Positions 9,341 through 17,783 of a stretch of 64,000 nucleotides of DNA are shown here, one piece after another. This DNA is from Candidatus Woesearchaeota archaeon (GTDB lineage Archaea; Nanobdellota; Nanobdellia; Woesearchaeales; GW2011-AR9), in contig JABIJM010000020.1 of NCBI GenBank assembly GCA_018655525.1, positions 1-64,000 of the forward strand, written 5' to 3'. The position numbers and the translations under genes are program-made. The notes below the pieces were generated by a model. The model did not search any database. It was not told the DNA's origin and saw nothing but the letters and a program-made list of their open reading frames with translations. The first letter of the stretch is position 1. Every line of letters starts with the position of its first letter.

Positions 9341-10027
9341 ATGATTTCTATACTCATGCCTTTACTTATTAAAGATAAAAAGATGGATGGAGTTGATCGG
9401 TTTCAGTTAATATTATCATATTTCATGCAATTAATTGTCATCATAGGAATTGTTATTTTTGCAGTGAGAGGAAATTGGGTAAGTATGGTTGCATGTATTG
9501 GCATTTTATTTCTGACATTTCTTCCTTCAATTGTGAGAAGAAAGTATAATGTCTACCTTCCTTTAGAAATTGATTTTGTTGTGATTGGATTTATTTTTGC
9601 AGCGATTTTCTTAGGAGAGATTCAGGGTTACTACACACGATTTTGGTGGTGGGATTCTTTTTTACATACTGGTTCTGGATTGTTATTGGGATTAACTGGT
9701 TTCCTTTTAATTTATATTCTTAATGAGGAGAAAAGAGTTCATGTGAAAATGAAACCTGGATTCGTTGCATTGTTTGCATTTGCGTTTGCAGTCATGATGG
9801 GTGGAGTATGGGAGATTTTTGAATTTGGTATGGATAGTTTCTTTAGTTTGAATATGCAAAGTTCTGGTTTAGTTGATACAATGTGGGATTTAATTGTTGA
9901 TACGATTGGTGCAGGAGTTATTTCATTGTTAGGTTATTTCTATTTGAAGAAAGGAAAATCGTTAATTTTTGATCGTGTGATTCACAGATTTGTAAAACGG
10001 AATCCACAGTTGTTTAAGAGAAAATAA
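9341..10027 (+). CDS. DUF2238-like integral membrane protein
   Basis: FWWWDSFLHTGSGLLLG...GGVWEIFEFGMDSFF...GLVDTMWDLIVDTIGAGVISL. Confidence 0.6.
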   Translation: MISILMPLLIKDKKMDGVDRFQLILSYFMQLIVIIGIVIFAVRGNWVSMVACIGILFLTFLPSIVRRKYNVYLPLEIDFVVIGFIFAAIFLGEIQGYYTRFWWWDSFLHTGSGLLLGLTGFLLIYILNEEKRVHVKMKPGFVALFAFAFAVMMGGVWEIFEFGMDSFFSLNMQSSGLVDTMWDLIVDTIGAGVISLLGYFYLKKGKSLIFDRVIHRFVKRNPQLFKRK

Positions 10028-10042
10028 TTCTAAATCATACTC

Positions 10043-10101
10043 ATCCTCAGGCTACTTACATATATTCCATAATGGATTTACGTTGGGGCTCATCATAGGA
10101 T
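10043..10101 (-). ncRNA. Candidate C/D box sRNA
   Basis: Minus strand ATCCT-ATGATGA(C box)-...-CTGA(D box)-GGAT; terminal stem ATCCT/AGGAT; ~59 nt; internal C'/D' boxes degenerate. Confidence 0.5.
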
Positions 10102-10210
10102 CTTGAGAGACTAGAGCGGACTTATGTCCACGTGTTAATTAATTGATTAAAAAGAGTCTTCTTTTTTAATTGTTTGTGGTTATTTTTGGAAAGAAAGGTT
10201 TATTTTTTGT

Positions 10211-10444
10211 CTAATAACCATCATCTTTGGTAGCCTTATAACCAAATGCATCTTCTAAACTTTTATTTAAATCTTCTGAAGTCATAATATTTCCCTCAGC
10301 TAATGCATGAGAAACGTAGTCTGGCTTCCTACTTCCCCCCAACATTGTACTGATTATAGCCCCTTCTGCTATTTCCCTATTTCTTTTTTTTACTTCTGCG
10401 GGTGTTGGAGGTTTAGGGGGCATTGGTATTTCATCTATTGACAT
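10211..10444 (-). CDS. Hypothetical protein
   Basis: 77-aa ORF. Confidence 0.5.
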   Translation of the reverse strand: MSIDEIPMPPKPPTPAEVKKRNREIAEGAIISTMLGGSRKPDYVSHALAEGNIMTSEDLNKSLEDAFGYKATKDDGY

Positions 10445-10532
10445 GAAAGAGATAGAAGAAGGAAACTATTTAATCTTTACTGGTCTTCAAAATAAATTTA
10501 TGCCTATCTTTAAACATAAAAATAAGAAAGAG

Positions 10533-10642
10533 CGGACCTGGGAGGATTTGAACCCCCGGTCTATTCCTTGCTTCCCATAATTGAGTAGGAGGGAATCGCC
10601 TTTTCTGGTCAATAAATGATATCCAGACTGGGCCACAGGTCC
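10533..10642 (-). tRNA. tRNA-Arg(CCT) with two apparent introns (D-loop and 37/38)
   Basis: Acceptor GGACCTG/CAGGTCC, discriminator G; D stem GCC/GGC enclosing a ~30-nt D-loop with CTGG...CCAG hairpin; anticodon stem ATTCC/GGAAT, loop CTCCTA|intron|A; T arm GGGGG-TTCAAAT-CCTCC. Confidence 0.75.
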
Positions 10643-10647
10643 AATAC

Positions 10648-11949
10648 TTATGGTTTGTACCGTTCCATGGTTCTAGGGAACGGAATTGCATCTTTAATGG
10701 TATCTAATCCACAGATCCATTTAATAATTCTTTCTACACCTAAACCAAATCCACCGTGTGGAACAGATCCATATCTACGTGTGTCTAGGTAGAATTCGTA
10801 TTCTTCTGGTTTCTCGCCATCATCACGTAATCGTTGTTTGATTTTTTCTAAATCATGTTCTCTATGTGATCCACCAATAATTTCACCATGTCCTTCTGGT
10901 GCAAGGAAATCACATCCTTGGACAACTTTGGGATCTTTTGGATCTTCAGTCATGTAGAAAGCTTTGACTTCTTTTGGATAATGTGTTACAATTACAGGAA
11001 CGTCATAAAGTTTTGTTAATTTTTCTTCTTCAATTGTTCTTAGGTCTTTACCCCAAGGAACATCCATTTTACATTTATCTTTCAAAATCTTTAATGCGTC
11101 TGTGTATGTCATTCGTACAAATGGTTTTTTTACTGTAGGTTCAAGAAGTTTCCAATCTCGTTCAAGAAGTTCAAATTCTGGTTTATGTTTTTCAAGAACT
11201 CTTTTAACAACAAATTTTAGTAAAGCTTCTCCATGATCTTGAATGTCTTTGAAGTCAGCCCATGCCATTTCCATTTCTGCATGCCAGTATTCTGTAAGAT
11301 GTCTACTGGTTTTTGACTTCTCTGCACGGAATGATGGTGAAATTGTATAAATTTTTTCTAATCCAAAGATTGCAGGTTCTGCATAAAGTTGCCATGTTTG
11401 TGCAAGGAATACGTCTTTCTTTCCAAAGTAATCAACATGAAATAAATCAGATCCACCTTCACATTGCACTGCTTGAAAAATTGGTGAATGGTATTCATAG
11501 AATCCTTCTCCTTTGAAGTATTCATCAATTGCGCCAAAAATGGTTGATCTAATTTTAAGAATTGCAGTCATTTTTCGTGATCGTAACCATAAATGTCTAT
11601 GATCTGCAAGGTGTTCAATAGATGTATCTTTTGTGATAGGATATTTATCAGATGCATGAACAATTTCAAGTTTATCTACTTGAACTTCAAATCCTGTTGG
11701 TGCTCTCTCGTCAGCTTTGATTTCACCAGTTAGCATGATTGAAGATTCTACTTGCAATTTGTCAATTGCATCCCATTGAGCGTCAAATTTATCGCGTTTT
11801 AAAACACATTGAATTAACTGAGTAGAATCTCGTAGAACAATGAATTTAAGTTTAGAACTACCTCGTTCTCTGTGGACCCAGCCTCGTAAAGAGACTTTTC
11901 CTGTACCTTTGTCCATTCCTTCTTGAATGGAGATGTATTTTGTTGCCAT
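10648..11949 (-). CDS. asnS: Asparaginyl-tRNA synthetase (archaeal AspRS/AsnRS family)
   Basis: GKVSLRGWVHRERGSSKLKFIVLRD...QTWQLYAEPAIFGLEKIYTISPSFRAEKSKTSRHLTEYWHAEMEMAW...GGFGLGVERIIKW. Confidence 0.88.
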   Translation of the reverse strand: MATKYISIQEGMDKGTGKVSLRGWVHRERGSSKLKFIVLRDSTQLIQCVLKRDKFDAQWDAIDKLQVESSIMLTGEIKADERAPTGFEVQVDKLEIVHASDKYPITKDTSIEHLADHRHLWLRSRKMTAILKIRSTIFGAIDEYFKGEGFYEYHSPIFQAVQCEGGSDLFHVDYFGKKDVFLAQTWQLYAEPAIFGLEKIYTISPSFRAEKSKTSRHLTEYWHAEMEMAWADFKDIQDHGEALLKFVVKRVLEKHKPEFELLERDWKLLEPTVKKPFVRMTYTDALKILKDKCKMDVPWGKDLRTIEEEKLTKLYDVPVIVTHYPKEVKAFYMTEDPKDPKVVQGCDFLAPEGHGEIIGGSHREHDLEKIKQRLRDDGEKPEEYEFYLDTRRYGSVPHGGFGLGVERIIKWICGLDTIKDAIPFPRTMERYKP

Positions 11950-12005
11950 TATCCTATTTGTGAATGTATGTCTTTATAAAAAGGTTTTGGGTTGATTTGA
12001 AAAAA

Positions 12006-12539
12006 TTATTTGAAAACACTATAACTCATCCCATTTCCAATTGTAATAATTTCTGTATCTAATTTAGGATGTACTTGAATTCGTTCTTTAAATTCTTTAC
12101 AACCAGGAAGGTCAATATTATCTGCGATTAAGATACCTTTTTTTGAAAGGATTTTCAAACAAGGTTCTAAAACCTTGATGTATTCTTTATTTGCAAAATC
12201 TAAAAGAATCATGTCAAACTGAATCTTTTCTTGTGCAAGTTCTTCTACGTACTTCACACCATCTCCTAAAATCACATGAGCTGTGATATTAAATTCTTTA
12301 AAATTTTTCATCGCTTCTTGAACTGCGTGTGGACTTGTATCAACTGTTGTTAAGGTTGCTCCTTCTGATGCAAGAATGATACCTGAGTACCCATTTGCAG
12401 TTCCGAGTTCTAGGATTGTTTTCGGTTTATGTTGTTTTATTTTATTTAGAATCCATTTAGCTTTCTCTGGTCCAATAATTGGTACTTTTCGTTCTATTGA
12501 TTCTTGTTCAAGTTTCTTTAGTTGTTCTATAATTGTCAT
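12006..12539 (-). CDS. Class I SAM-dependent (O-)methyltransferase
   Basis: KPKTILELGTANGYSGIILASEGATLTTVDTS. Confidence 0.8.
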   Translation of the reverse strand: MTIIEQLKKLEQESIERKVPIIGPEKAKWILNKIKQHKPKTILELGTANGYSGIILASEGATLTTVDTSPHAVQEAMKNFKEFNITAHVILGDGVKYVEELAQEKIQFDMILLDFANKEYIKVLEPCLKILSKKGILIADNIDLPGCKEFKERIQVHPKLDTEIITIGNGMSYSVFK

Positions 12540-12547
12540 TTTTTCGT

Positions 12548-12689
12548 GGTATGTACGTTCTCAGGGTAGGGCACGCCGCTGGTGATTTTGTTCATAGATT
12601 CACAAAATGCGGCTCAATTGGTTTCCGAAGGAAGCCCCAGCAACTTTGTTGCTCGTGGCGCTACCCTTACACTTGACATATTAGATACC
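12548..12689 (+). ncRNA. Structured RNA family, copy B (with ~37-nt two-hairpin insertion)
   Basis: P1 GGTAT/ATACC; P2 AGGGTAG/CTACCCT; GGCAC-GCCGC-tggtg-ATTTTGT...ACAAAAT-GCGGC-TCAATTGG-[insert]-CG. Confidence 0.7.
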
Positions 12690-12732
12690 AAAATTGTAAA
12701 AATATATAAACGTTTATGCATTTTCTACAAGT

Positions 12733-13437
12733 ATGAAACATAAACATCGGTATTGGGGTTATGTTGGATTGTTAGGAGTAGTCTTAATTTTAGGTTATCT
12801 AAATTATATTGTTGATTTGAAACAATTTGCTGATCCCATTTATGTTCGTGATTTCTTATTAAGTTTTGGAGCATGGAGTTATCTTGTGTATATTGTGATG
12901 TTGCTTGCAACAATTCCATTACCAATTCCTTCAACACCTGTTGTATTAGCAGGAGGATATGTGTTTGGTACAATTCTGGGAACAATACTCTCTTTAATTG
13001 CGGGTGCTCTAGGAAGTAGTATTGCATTTCTATTAACACGTAAATATGGGAAACCTATGTTAGAAAAATTAGTGGACAAACACCACATCCTTCAATTTAA
13101 TCATATCTTCAAAAAACGAGGGACGTCAGCTGCATTTTTATCATATGCAATTCCTACGTTTCCTTCAGATGCTGTGAGTTTGATGTTAGGTTTAACAAAA
13201 ATGAGTTTTCATACATTTTTGTTGTTGTATTTTATATCTCACATTCCTAGATATTTAATTATTAATTCTATTGGAAGTGACTTCTTCCATGGATTTTCTG
13301 CAACAACATTTGTTGTCGTGATTCTTGGAATCGGATTGATCCTTGCTGCATTCTTCAGAGAAAAGTTGAAGAAGGTGTTCTTCAAAGAGCTGCATGAAGT
13401 TGAGAGAGAAGTGAAGAAGTTAGAGAAAGAAATGTAG
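12733..13437 (+). CDS. DedA/VTT (TVP38/TMEM64-like) membrane protein
   Basis: PIPSTPVVLAGGYVFGTILGTILSLIAGALGSSIAFLLTRKYGKPML. Confidence 0.8.
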   Translation: MKHKHRYWGYVGLLGVVLILGYLNYIVDLKQFADPIYVRDFLLSFGAWSYLVYIVMLLATIPLPIPSTPVVLAGGYVFGTILGTILSLIAGALGSSIAFLLTRKYGKPMLEKLVDKHHILQFNHIFKKRGTSAAFLSYAIPTFPSDAVSLMLGLTKMSFHTFLLLYFISHIPRYLIINSIGSDFFHGFSATTFVVVILGIGLILAAFFREKLKKVFFKELHEVEREVKKLEKEM

Positions 13438-13481
13438 TTTTTATCATAAAGACTTTTAAAATAAGTATATTTCTGGTTCAT

Positions 13482-13730
13482 ATGATTAAAGAAGATGGAT
13501 TTCCAAGAGCTTCCTGGTTAGTATCTGTTTATGCGGAAGAAGTAAAACAATATGTTCCTTTATCTAGAGCAGATTTAATAGTTGTAAGGAGAGAATACCT
13601 CCCTCGGATGTTTGAACTTGCTGTTGCTGGAGGAGAATCAAATTATTGTGATCGTGCTGCAGTTTATTCTTTAAGACAATTTTGTTGGGAGTATGGTCTT
13701 GAAAAATATGGTGTGTATTTCACTTATTAA
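13482..13730 (+). CDS. Hypothetical protein
   Basis: 82-aa ORF. Confidence 0.5.
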   Translation: MIKEDGFPRASWLVSVYAEEVKQYVPLSRADLIVVRREYLPRMFELAVAGGESNYCDRAAVYSLRQFCWEYGLEKYGVYFTY

Positions 13731-13733
13731 GAA

Positions 13734-14504
13734 TCAAACTTCAAAGTCAATCATTAAGGGTAAATGATCTGAAAACGCAAAGTGTAATACAGAATATTTC
13801 TTGATTTTTATTTGTGGTGATGTAAGGATCCAATCTAATCTCTTGGAAGGATGCCATGCTGGTTCTGTAAAAGGAATAGATTTTTTATCTAACGCGATCC
13901 TGTCTTTAAGATGCGTTTTCTTCATGAGGTCTTTCATTTCAGATTCACCGTTAAATGTGTTAAAGTCTCCCATGAGGATAACTGGATTTTTGATCTTGTT
14001 TACAATTCCAATTAATTCTTTGATTTGGAGTGCACGTGTTTTTGGCCCTAGTGCAAGATGTGCTGCGAGTAAGGTTACTTTTTTTCCTTTAATTGTAACG
14101 GTTGATTCAATCACCATACGTTTCGTACCTTCATGAAATACATGATATTTAATTTTATTAAGTGGAAATTTTGAAATAATTGCATTTGCTTGTTTATTTA
14201 AGATTGGAACATGATGGAATAATTTCAACCATCCCGTGACAGGATATTTGACTTTCTCAGCGTAATTATTCATCCCTAAACCTTCTTCAAAGAATTTCAC
14301 TTGGTCTTTTCCTCTTGCACGTAAGGAACCTGTATCAACTTCAATTAATGTTACAATATCTGGTTTGAGTTTTTTTAATTGATCCAGAATTTGTTGTTCT
14401 AATTTTGGTGGTGGAAAGAATATTCGCCAGAAAAAAAGGTATTGGTACCATAATCCTTCCATTCCTTCACAGTATTCTATATTGTAGGAAATTAGTTTCA
14501 CCAT
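13734..14504 (-). CDS. Endonuclease/exonuclease/phosphatase family protein
   Basis: LISYNIEYCEG...DIVTLIEVDTGS...VILMGDFNTF...RLDWILTS...SDHLPLMIDF. Confidence 0.85.
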   Translation of the reverse strand: MVKLISYNIEYCEGMEGLWYQYLFFWRIFFPPPKLEQQILDQLKKLKPDIVTLIEVDTGSLRARGKDQVKFFEEGLGMNNYAEKVKYPVTGWLKLFHHVPILNKQANAIISKFPLNKIKYHVFHEGTKRMVIESTVTIKGKKVTLLAAHLALGPKTRALQIKELIGIVNKIKNPVILMGDFNTFNGESEMKDLMKKTHLKDRIALDKKSIPFTEPAWHPSKRLDWILTSPQIKIKKYSVLHFAFSDHLPLMIDFEV

Positions 14505-14563
14505 GTTATAAAGAAAGGTTTTAGGTTTATATATTCTTTGGTAATGTTTAAATAAATAAGAAT

Positions 14564-15097
14564 GTGGTTATGATTATGGTTATTCATTTTGAAAGAAGTT
14601 TACAGGACGCTTTAGAAAAAATAGGTAAACACGAATATCATGAGTTTAAGATTCATTCTTTTGAGGAAGAAGCTAAGCACGAACATGATTTGATTGAAAC
14701 ATATGGAAATGCAAAATGGGCAATTGTTGATATCTTAAATGGGAGATATGGCCTGAATGTAGATTTACAAAATTGGTTGGATCACAAAGAAGATGATGTT
14801 GCATATTTCTTAAATGAAGCTGGTTCCAATAGTTTGCATCATTCGGAATTTAAAGCACCTTATCGGTTGTGTTTATGGTTGGGTGAAAATGGATTTATGA
14901 TTTCAATAGAACAAAAAGGAAAAGGTTTTGATGCTTCTTTTGTTGATTCTCATAGAATTAAAGAGAATGAAGGTGCTGCTTTTGAATTTTATAGAAAGTG
15001 TAAAGGAGAAGTATTTTTTGATGATGAGAAGGAAACAAGAGTTATTTATTACGTAAGTGATATATCCGTTCTATGTGAGCAGGGCACGCCGCAGTAG
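14564..15097 (+). CDS. Hypothetical protein; 3' end runs into structured RNA copy C
   Basis: 177-aa ORF; stop at 15097 lies inside the RNA element. Confidence 0.55.
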   Translation: MVMIMVIHFERSLQDALEKIGKHEYHEFKIHSFEEEAKHEHDLIETYGNAKWAIVDILNGRYGLNVDLQNWLDHKEDDVAYFLNEAGSNSLHHSEFKAPYRLCLWLGENGFMISIEQKGKGFDASFVDSHRIKENEGAAFEFYRKCKGEVFFDDEKETRVIYYVSDISVLCEQGTPQ

Positions 15098-15153
15098 ATT
15101 TTGCAAGCAAAATGCGGCTCAATTGGCGCTGCTCACCCACTTGCTATATCACT
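15056..15153 (+). ncRNA. Structured RNA family, copy C
   Basis: P1 AGTGATATA/TATATCACT; P2 GTGAGCAG/CTGCTCAC; GGCAC-GCCGC-agtag-ATTTTGC-aa-GCAAAAT-GCGGC-TCAATTGGCG. Confidence 0.72.
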
Positions 15154-15199
15154 CACTTCCTACAAAGAACTTTTAAAGTAAGTCCTATAATATAGAAAT

Positions 15200-15439
15200 A
15201 TGGATTTGGATGAATATTATAATCAGGTAAAGAGTTTAAGAACAAAAATTAGAACCAATACAATTGATCAAGATGTTCTTAATGAAGTTGATGGTGATGA
15301 CCCCTGTTGTTATTTCTGTTTTGAGAATCCGGGAGAATTAGTTGTTATTGATCATGAAAGGTTCCCTCTTGACAGAGAATGTTATGAATTAGCGAGAACA
15401 CATTTATATATTGCCGGCAAACCTTATGAAATGAATTAA
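15200..15439 (+). CDS. Hypothetical protein
   Basis: 79-aa ORF, TATA-like element just upstream. Confidence 0.55.
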   Translation: MDLDEYYNQVKSLRTKIRTNTIDQDVLNEVDGDDPCCYFCFENPGELVVIDHERFPLDRECYELARTHLYIAGKPYEMN

Positions 15440-15491
15440 TTCATGTATTCCCTCCAAAGAACTTTTAAAGTAAACTAGTTTTTTAATTTCT

Positions 15492-16409
15492 ATGTATAAA
15501 TTAAAAGTAAAACCTGAAGATTTTATTGTACGTGAAAGAAGTAATGTTAAAATCAAAGATCAAGGTAGATTTTCATATTTCAAATTAACGAAGAAAAATA
15601 GAAACACATTGGATGTTGTGAAAGAAATTGCAAAACAACTTGGTATTAAGGAGAGAGAGATTGGTTTTGCAGGAAGCAAAGATAAACATGCTATTACAGA
15701 ACAATTAATTTCTATTCCACGTAAGAAGGTTGATGTAGATGTGGATGGCGTTTCTTTAGAGTTTGTTGGACAAGGAGATAAACCGATCTCTTTAGGGGAT
15801 TTGAAGGGGAATGAGTTTGAGATCGTGATTTCAGATTATGAAGGAAAGATTGATGCTATTGATTTTAATGTGAATTATTTTGACGAACAACGGTTTTCTA
15901 AGAATAATGCAAAGGTTGGGAAACATTTGGTAAAGAAGGAATTTAAAGAAGCTTGCTCCATATTAGAATTAAAAGTAGAAGGTAATAATTTTATTGGTGC
16001 ATTAACAAAGATTCCAATTAGAATGTTACGTATGTATGTGAATGCGTATCAAAGTTATTTATGGAATGAAACAGTTGCAAAAATATTGAGTAAAAAAGAT
16101 GTTGTTAAGAAAGTTGATTATAGTTTGGGAACGTTTTTCTTTGTTAAAGAAAGAGAAGAGTTGCAAGTTCCATTGATTGGATTTGGTTCTAAGGAATTTG
16201 AAACTGATGATATTAAGGCATTAATGGAGAAGGAAGGTATTCGGTATAAGGATTTTGTGATTAAACAAATTCATCAATTGACATTGGAAGGAGAGATGAG
16301 AGATGTGTTTATTGATGTCAATGATTTTAAGGTTAATGGAAACAAAGTTTTCTTCTTTTTGCAGAAGGGATCGTATGCAACGATGGTTATTAGAAGAGTT
16401 GTAGCATAA
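15492..16409 (+). CDS. truD: tRNA pseudouridine(13) synthase TruD
   Basis: KLKVKPEDFIVRE...GFAGSKDKHAITEQ...YVNAYQSYLWNE. Confidence 0.93.
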   Translation: MYKLKVKPEDFIVRERSNVKIKDQGRFSYFKLTKKNRNTLDVVKEIAKQLGIKEREIGFAGSKDKHAITEQLISIPRKKVDVDVDGVSLEFVGQGDKPISLGDLKGNEFEIVISDYEGKIDAIDFNVNYFDEQRFSKNNAKVGKHLVKKEFKEACSILELKVEGNNFIGALTKIPIRMLRMYVNAYQSYLWNETVAKILSKKDVVKKVDYSLGTFFFVKEREELQVPLIGFGSKEFETDDIKALMEKEGIRYKDFVIKQIHQLTLEGEMRDVFIDVNDFKVNGNKVFFFLQKGSYATMVIRRVVA

Positions 16410-16434
16410 TTATATAAATAAGTATGATATTAAT

Positions 16435-17247
16435 TTGATAATGTCTGCTGTATTAAATACGATTATTAGTGTGGTTATTGTATCACTTGTTTCTTTAGTA
16501 GGTATTTTCTCAATTCTTTTACGAAAGAAAAACACACAGAATTTCTTGTTGTTGCTGGTAAGTTTATCAGCAGGAACCTTGTTTGGAGGTGCATTTTTAC
16601 ATCTGCTTCCTGAAGTAGTTGCAGATCATGGATTTACAATTCAAATTTCACTTTTAGTATTGGCAGGAGTTATGACATTTTTTGTTTTAGAAAAATTTAT
16701 TCATTGGGGCCATTGCCATCATCATCCTGCGTTTGATTTTTTACATTCACATCATGCTACAGATAAAAATCATCATGATCATAAGAAGAAGAATGATAAA
16801 TCTCAAATTGCAGTTTTAAATTTGCTTGCAGATGGAGTTCACAATTTCTTAGATGGTTTAGTGATTGCAGGTAGTTACCTTGTGAGTCCTGCTGCAGGAA
16901 TTGCAACAACAATTGCTGTTATTATCCATGAAGTTCCTCAAGAGATTGCTGATTTTGGTGTGTTGTTGTATGCGGGTTTGAGTAAAAAGAGAGCATTATT
17001 ATTAAATTTCGGATCAGCTGCGATTTCTATTCTTGGAGCTGTGATTGGATTATGGTTTGGTTCTAAATCAGATCTATTCATTCCTTTAATTCTTCCATTT
17101 GCAGCTGGTGGATTCCTTTACATCGCTGGATCTAATTTAGTTCCTGAGTTACATAAGAAATGTGATGTTGCAATTGAATCCTTTTGGCATTTTGTGATGA
17201 TGGTTCTTGGGATTGGATTGATGTATGGATTGACGTTTATTGGGTAG
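16435..17247 (+). CDS. ZIP-family metal transporter
   Basis: SAGTLFGGAFLHLLPEV...His-rich loop...LLADGVHNFLDGLVIAGSYL...VIIHEVPQEIADFGVLL. Confidence 0.92.
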   Translation: MIMSAVLNTIISVVIVSLVSLVGIFSILLRKKNTQNFLLLLVSLSAGTLFGGAFLHLLPEVVADHGFTIQISLLVLAGVMTFFVLEKFIHWGHCHHHPAFDFLHSHHATDKNHHDHKKKNDKSQIAVLNLLADGVHNFLDGLVIAGSYLVSPAAGIATTIAVIIHEVPQEIADFGVLLYAGLSKKRALLLNFGSAAISILGAVIGLWFGSKSDLFIPLILPFAAGGFLYIAGSNLVPELHKKCDVAIESFWHFVMMVLGIGLMYGLTFIG

Positions 17248-17358
17248 AAAGACAAAAGGTTTTTAAAAGACGTATTAGTATGTAGTTCTGTGAGGTTTGT
17301 AGCTTACTCAAAAAGGAGATTCTTTTTTGATTGTTCCAAATCCACTCTTACAAATTGT

Positions 17359-17506
17359 GGGCCTGTAGCATAACCTGGATATGATTCAAAACCCTACCGG
17401 AAAGTGCGGCCGAAGCATTTAATAGATGCTGCCGAAGCTTCGGACCGGTTGACTTGTTCATGGAAATGACAAGGCCGAAATCGGGGTTCAAATCCCTGCT
17501 GGCCCA
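17359..17506 (+). tRNA. tRNA with ~70 nt of intron sequence; isotype unresolved (Val-GAC and Arg-TCG considered)
   Basis: 5' GGGCCTGTAGC...; 3' CGGGG-TTCAAAT-CCCTG-CTGGCCC-A; 148 nt in total, so ~70 nt excess; alternative anticodon stems CGGCC/GGCCG or ACCGG/CCGGT. Confidence 0.7.
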
Positions 17507-17520
17507 CTTTTTATTTTAAA

Positions 17521-17730
17521 ATGAAATACATTGAATTAAACACGTTCTTAAACATCTCAGGAGTTGCTAGTTCTGGTGGGGGAGCGAAACAATTGATCCG
17601 TTCTGAAGCTGTGAAGGTTAATGGAGAAATTGAAACACGTAACAAAAGAAAACTTGTTGCTGGTGATAAGGTTGTTGTTGGTGGAAAGGAGTTAGTTGTG
17701 GAAGAAGAAGTTTGTCAGAAGGAAAAATGA
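17521..17730 (+). CDS. S4-domain RNA-binding protein (YbcJ-like)
   Basis: LNTFLNISGVASSGGGAKQLIRSEAVKVNGEIETRNKRKLVAGDKV. Confidence 0.85.
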   Translation: MKYIELNTFLNISGVASSGGGAKQLIRSEAVKVNGEIETRNKRKLVAGDKVVVGGKELVVEEEVCQKEK

Positions 17731-17783
17731 TTGTTACTATTTAGTGAGTTAATTTTATAAAAAAGAACGATAAATAGATACTT

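Noticed and set aside
9216-15153. Interpreting the three-copy RNA as an H/ACA guide
   Set aside because: The internal-loop strands are invariant between copies (guides should differ), no consistent ACA box follows the lower helix, and no convincing K-turn was seen.
9216-15153. Interpreting the three-copy RNA as a 5'UTR riboswitch
   Set aside because: For copies B and C, TATA-like elements sit between the RNA and the downstream ATG, so the mRNA probably starts after the element; not fully excluded, least clear for copy A.
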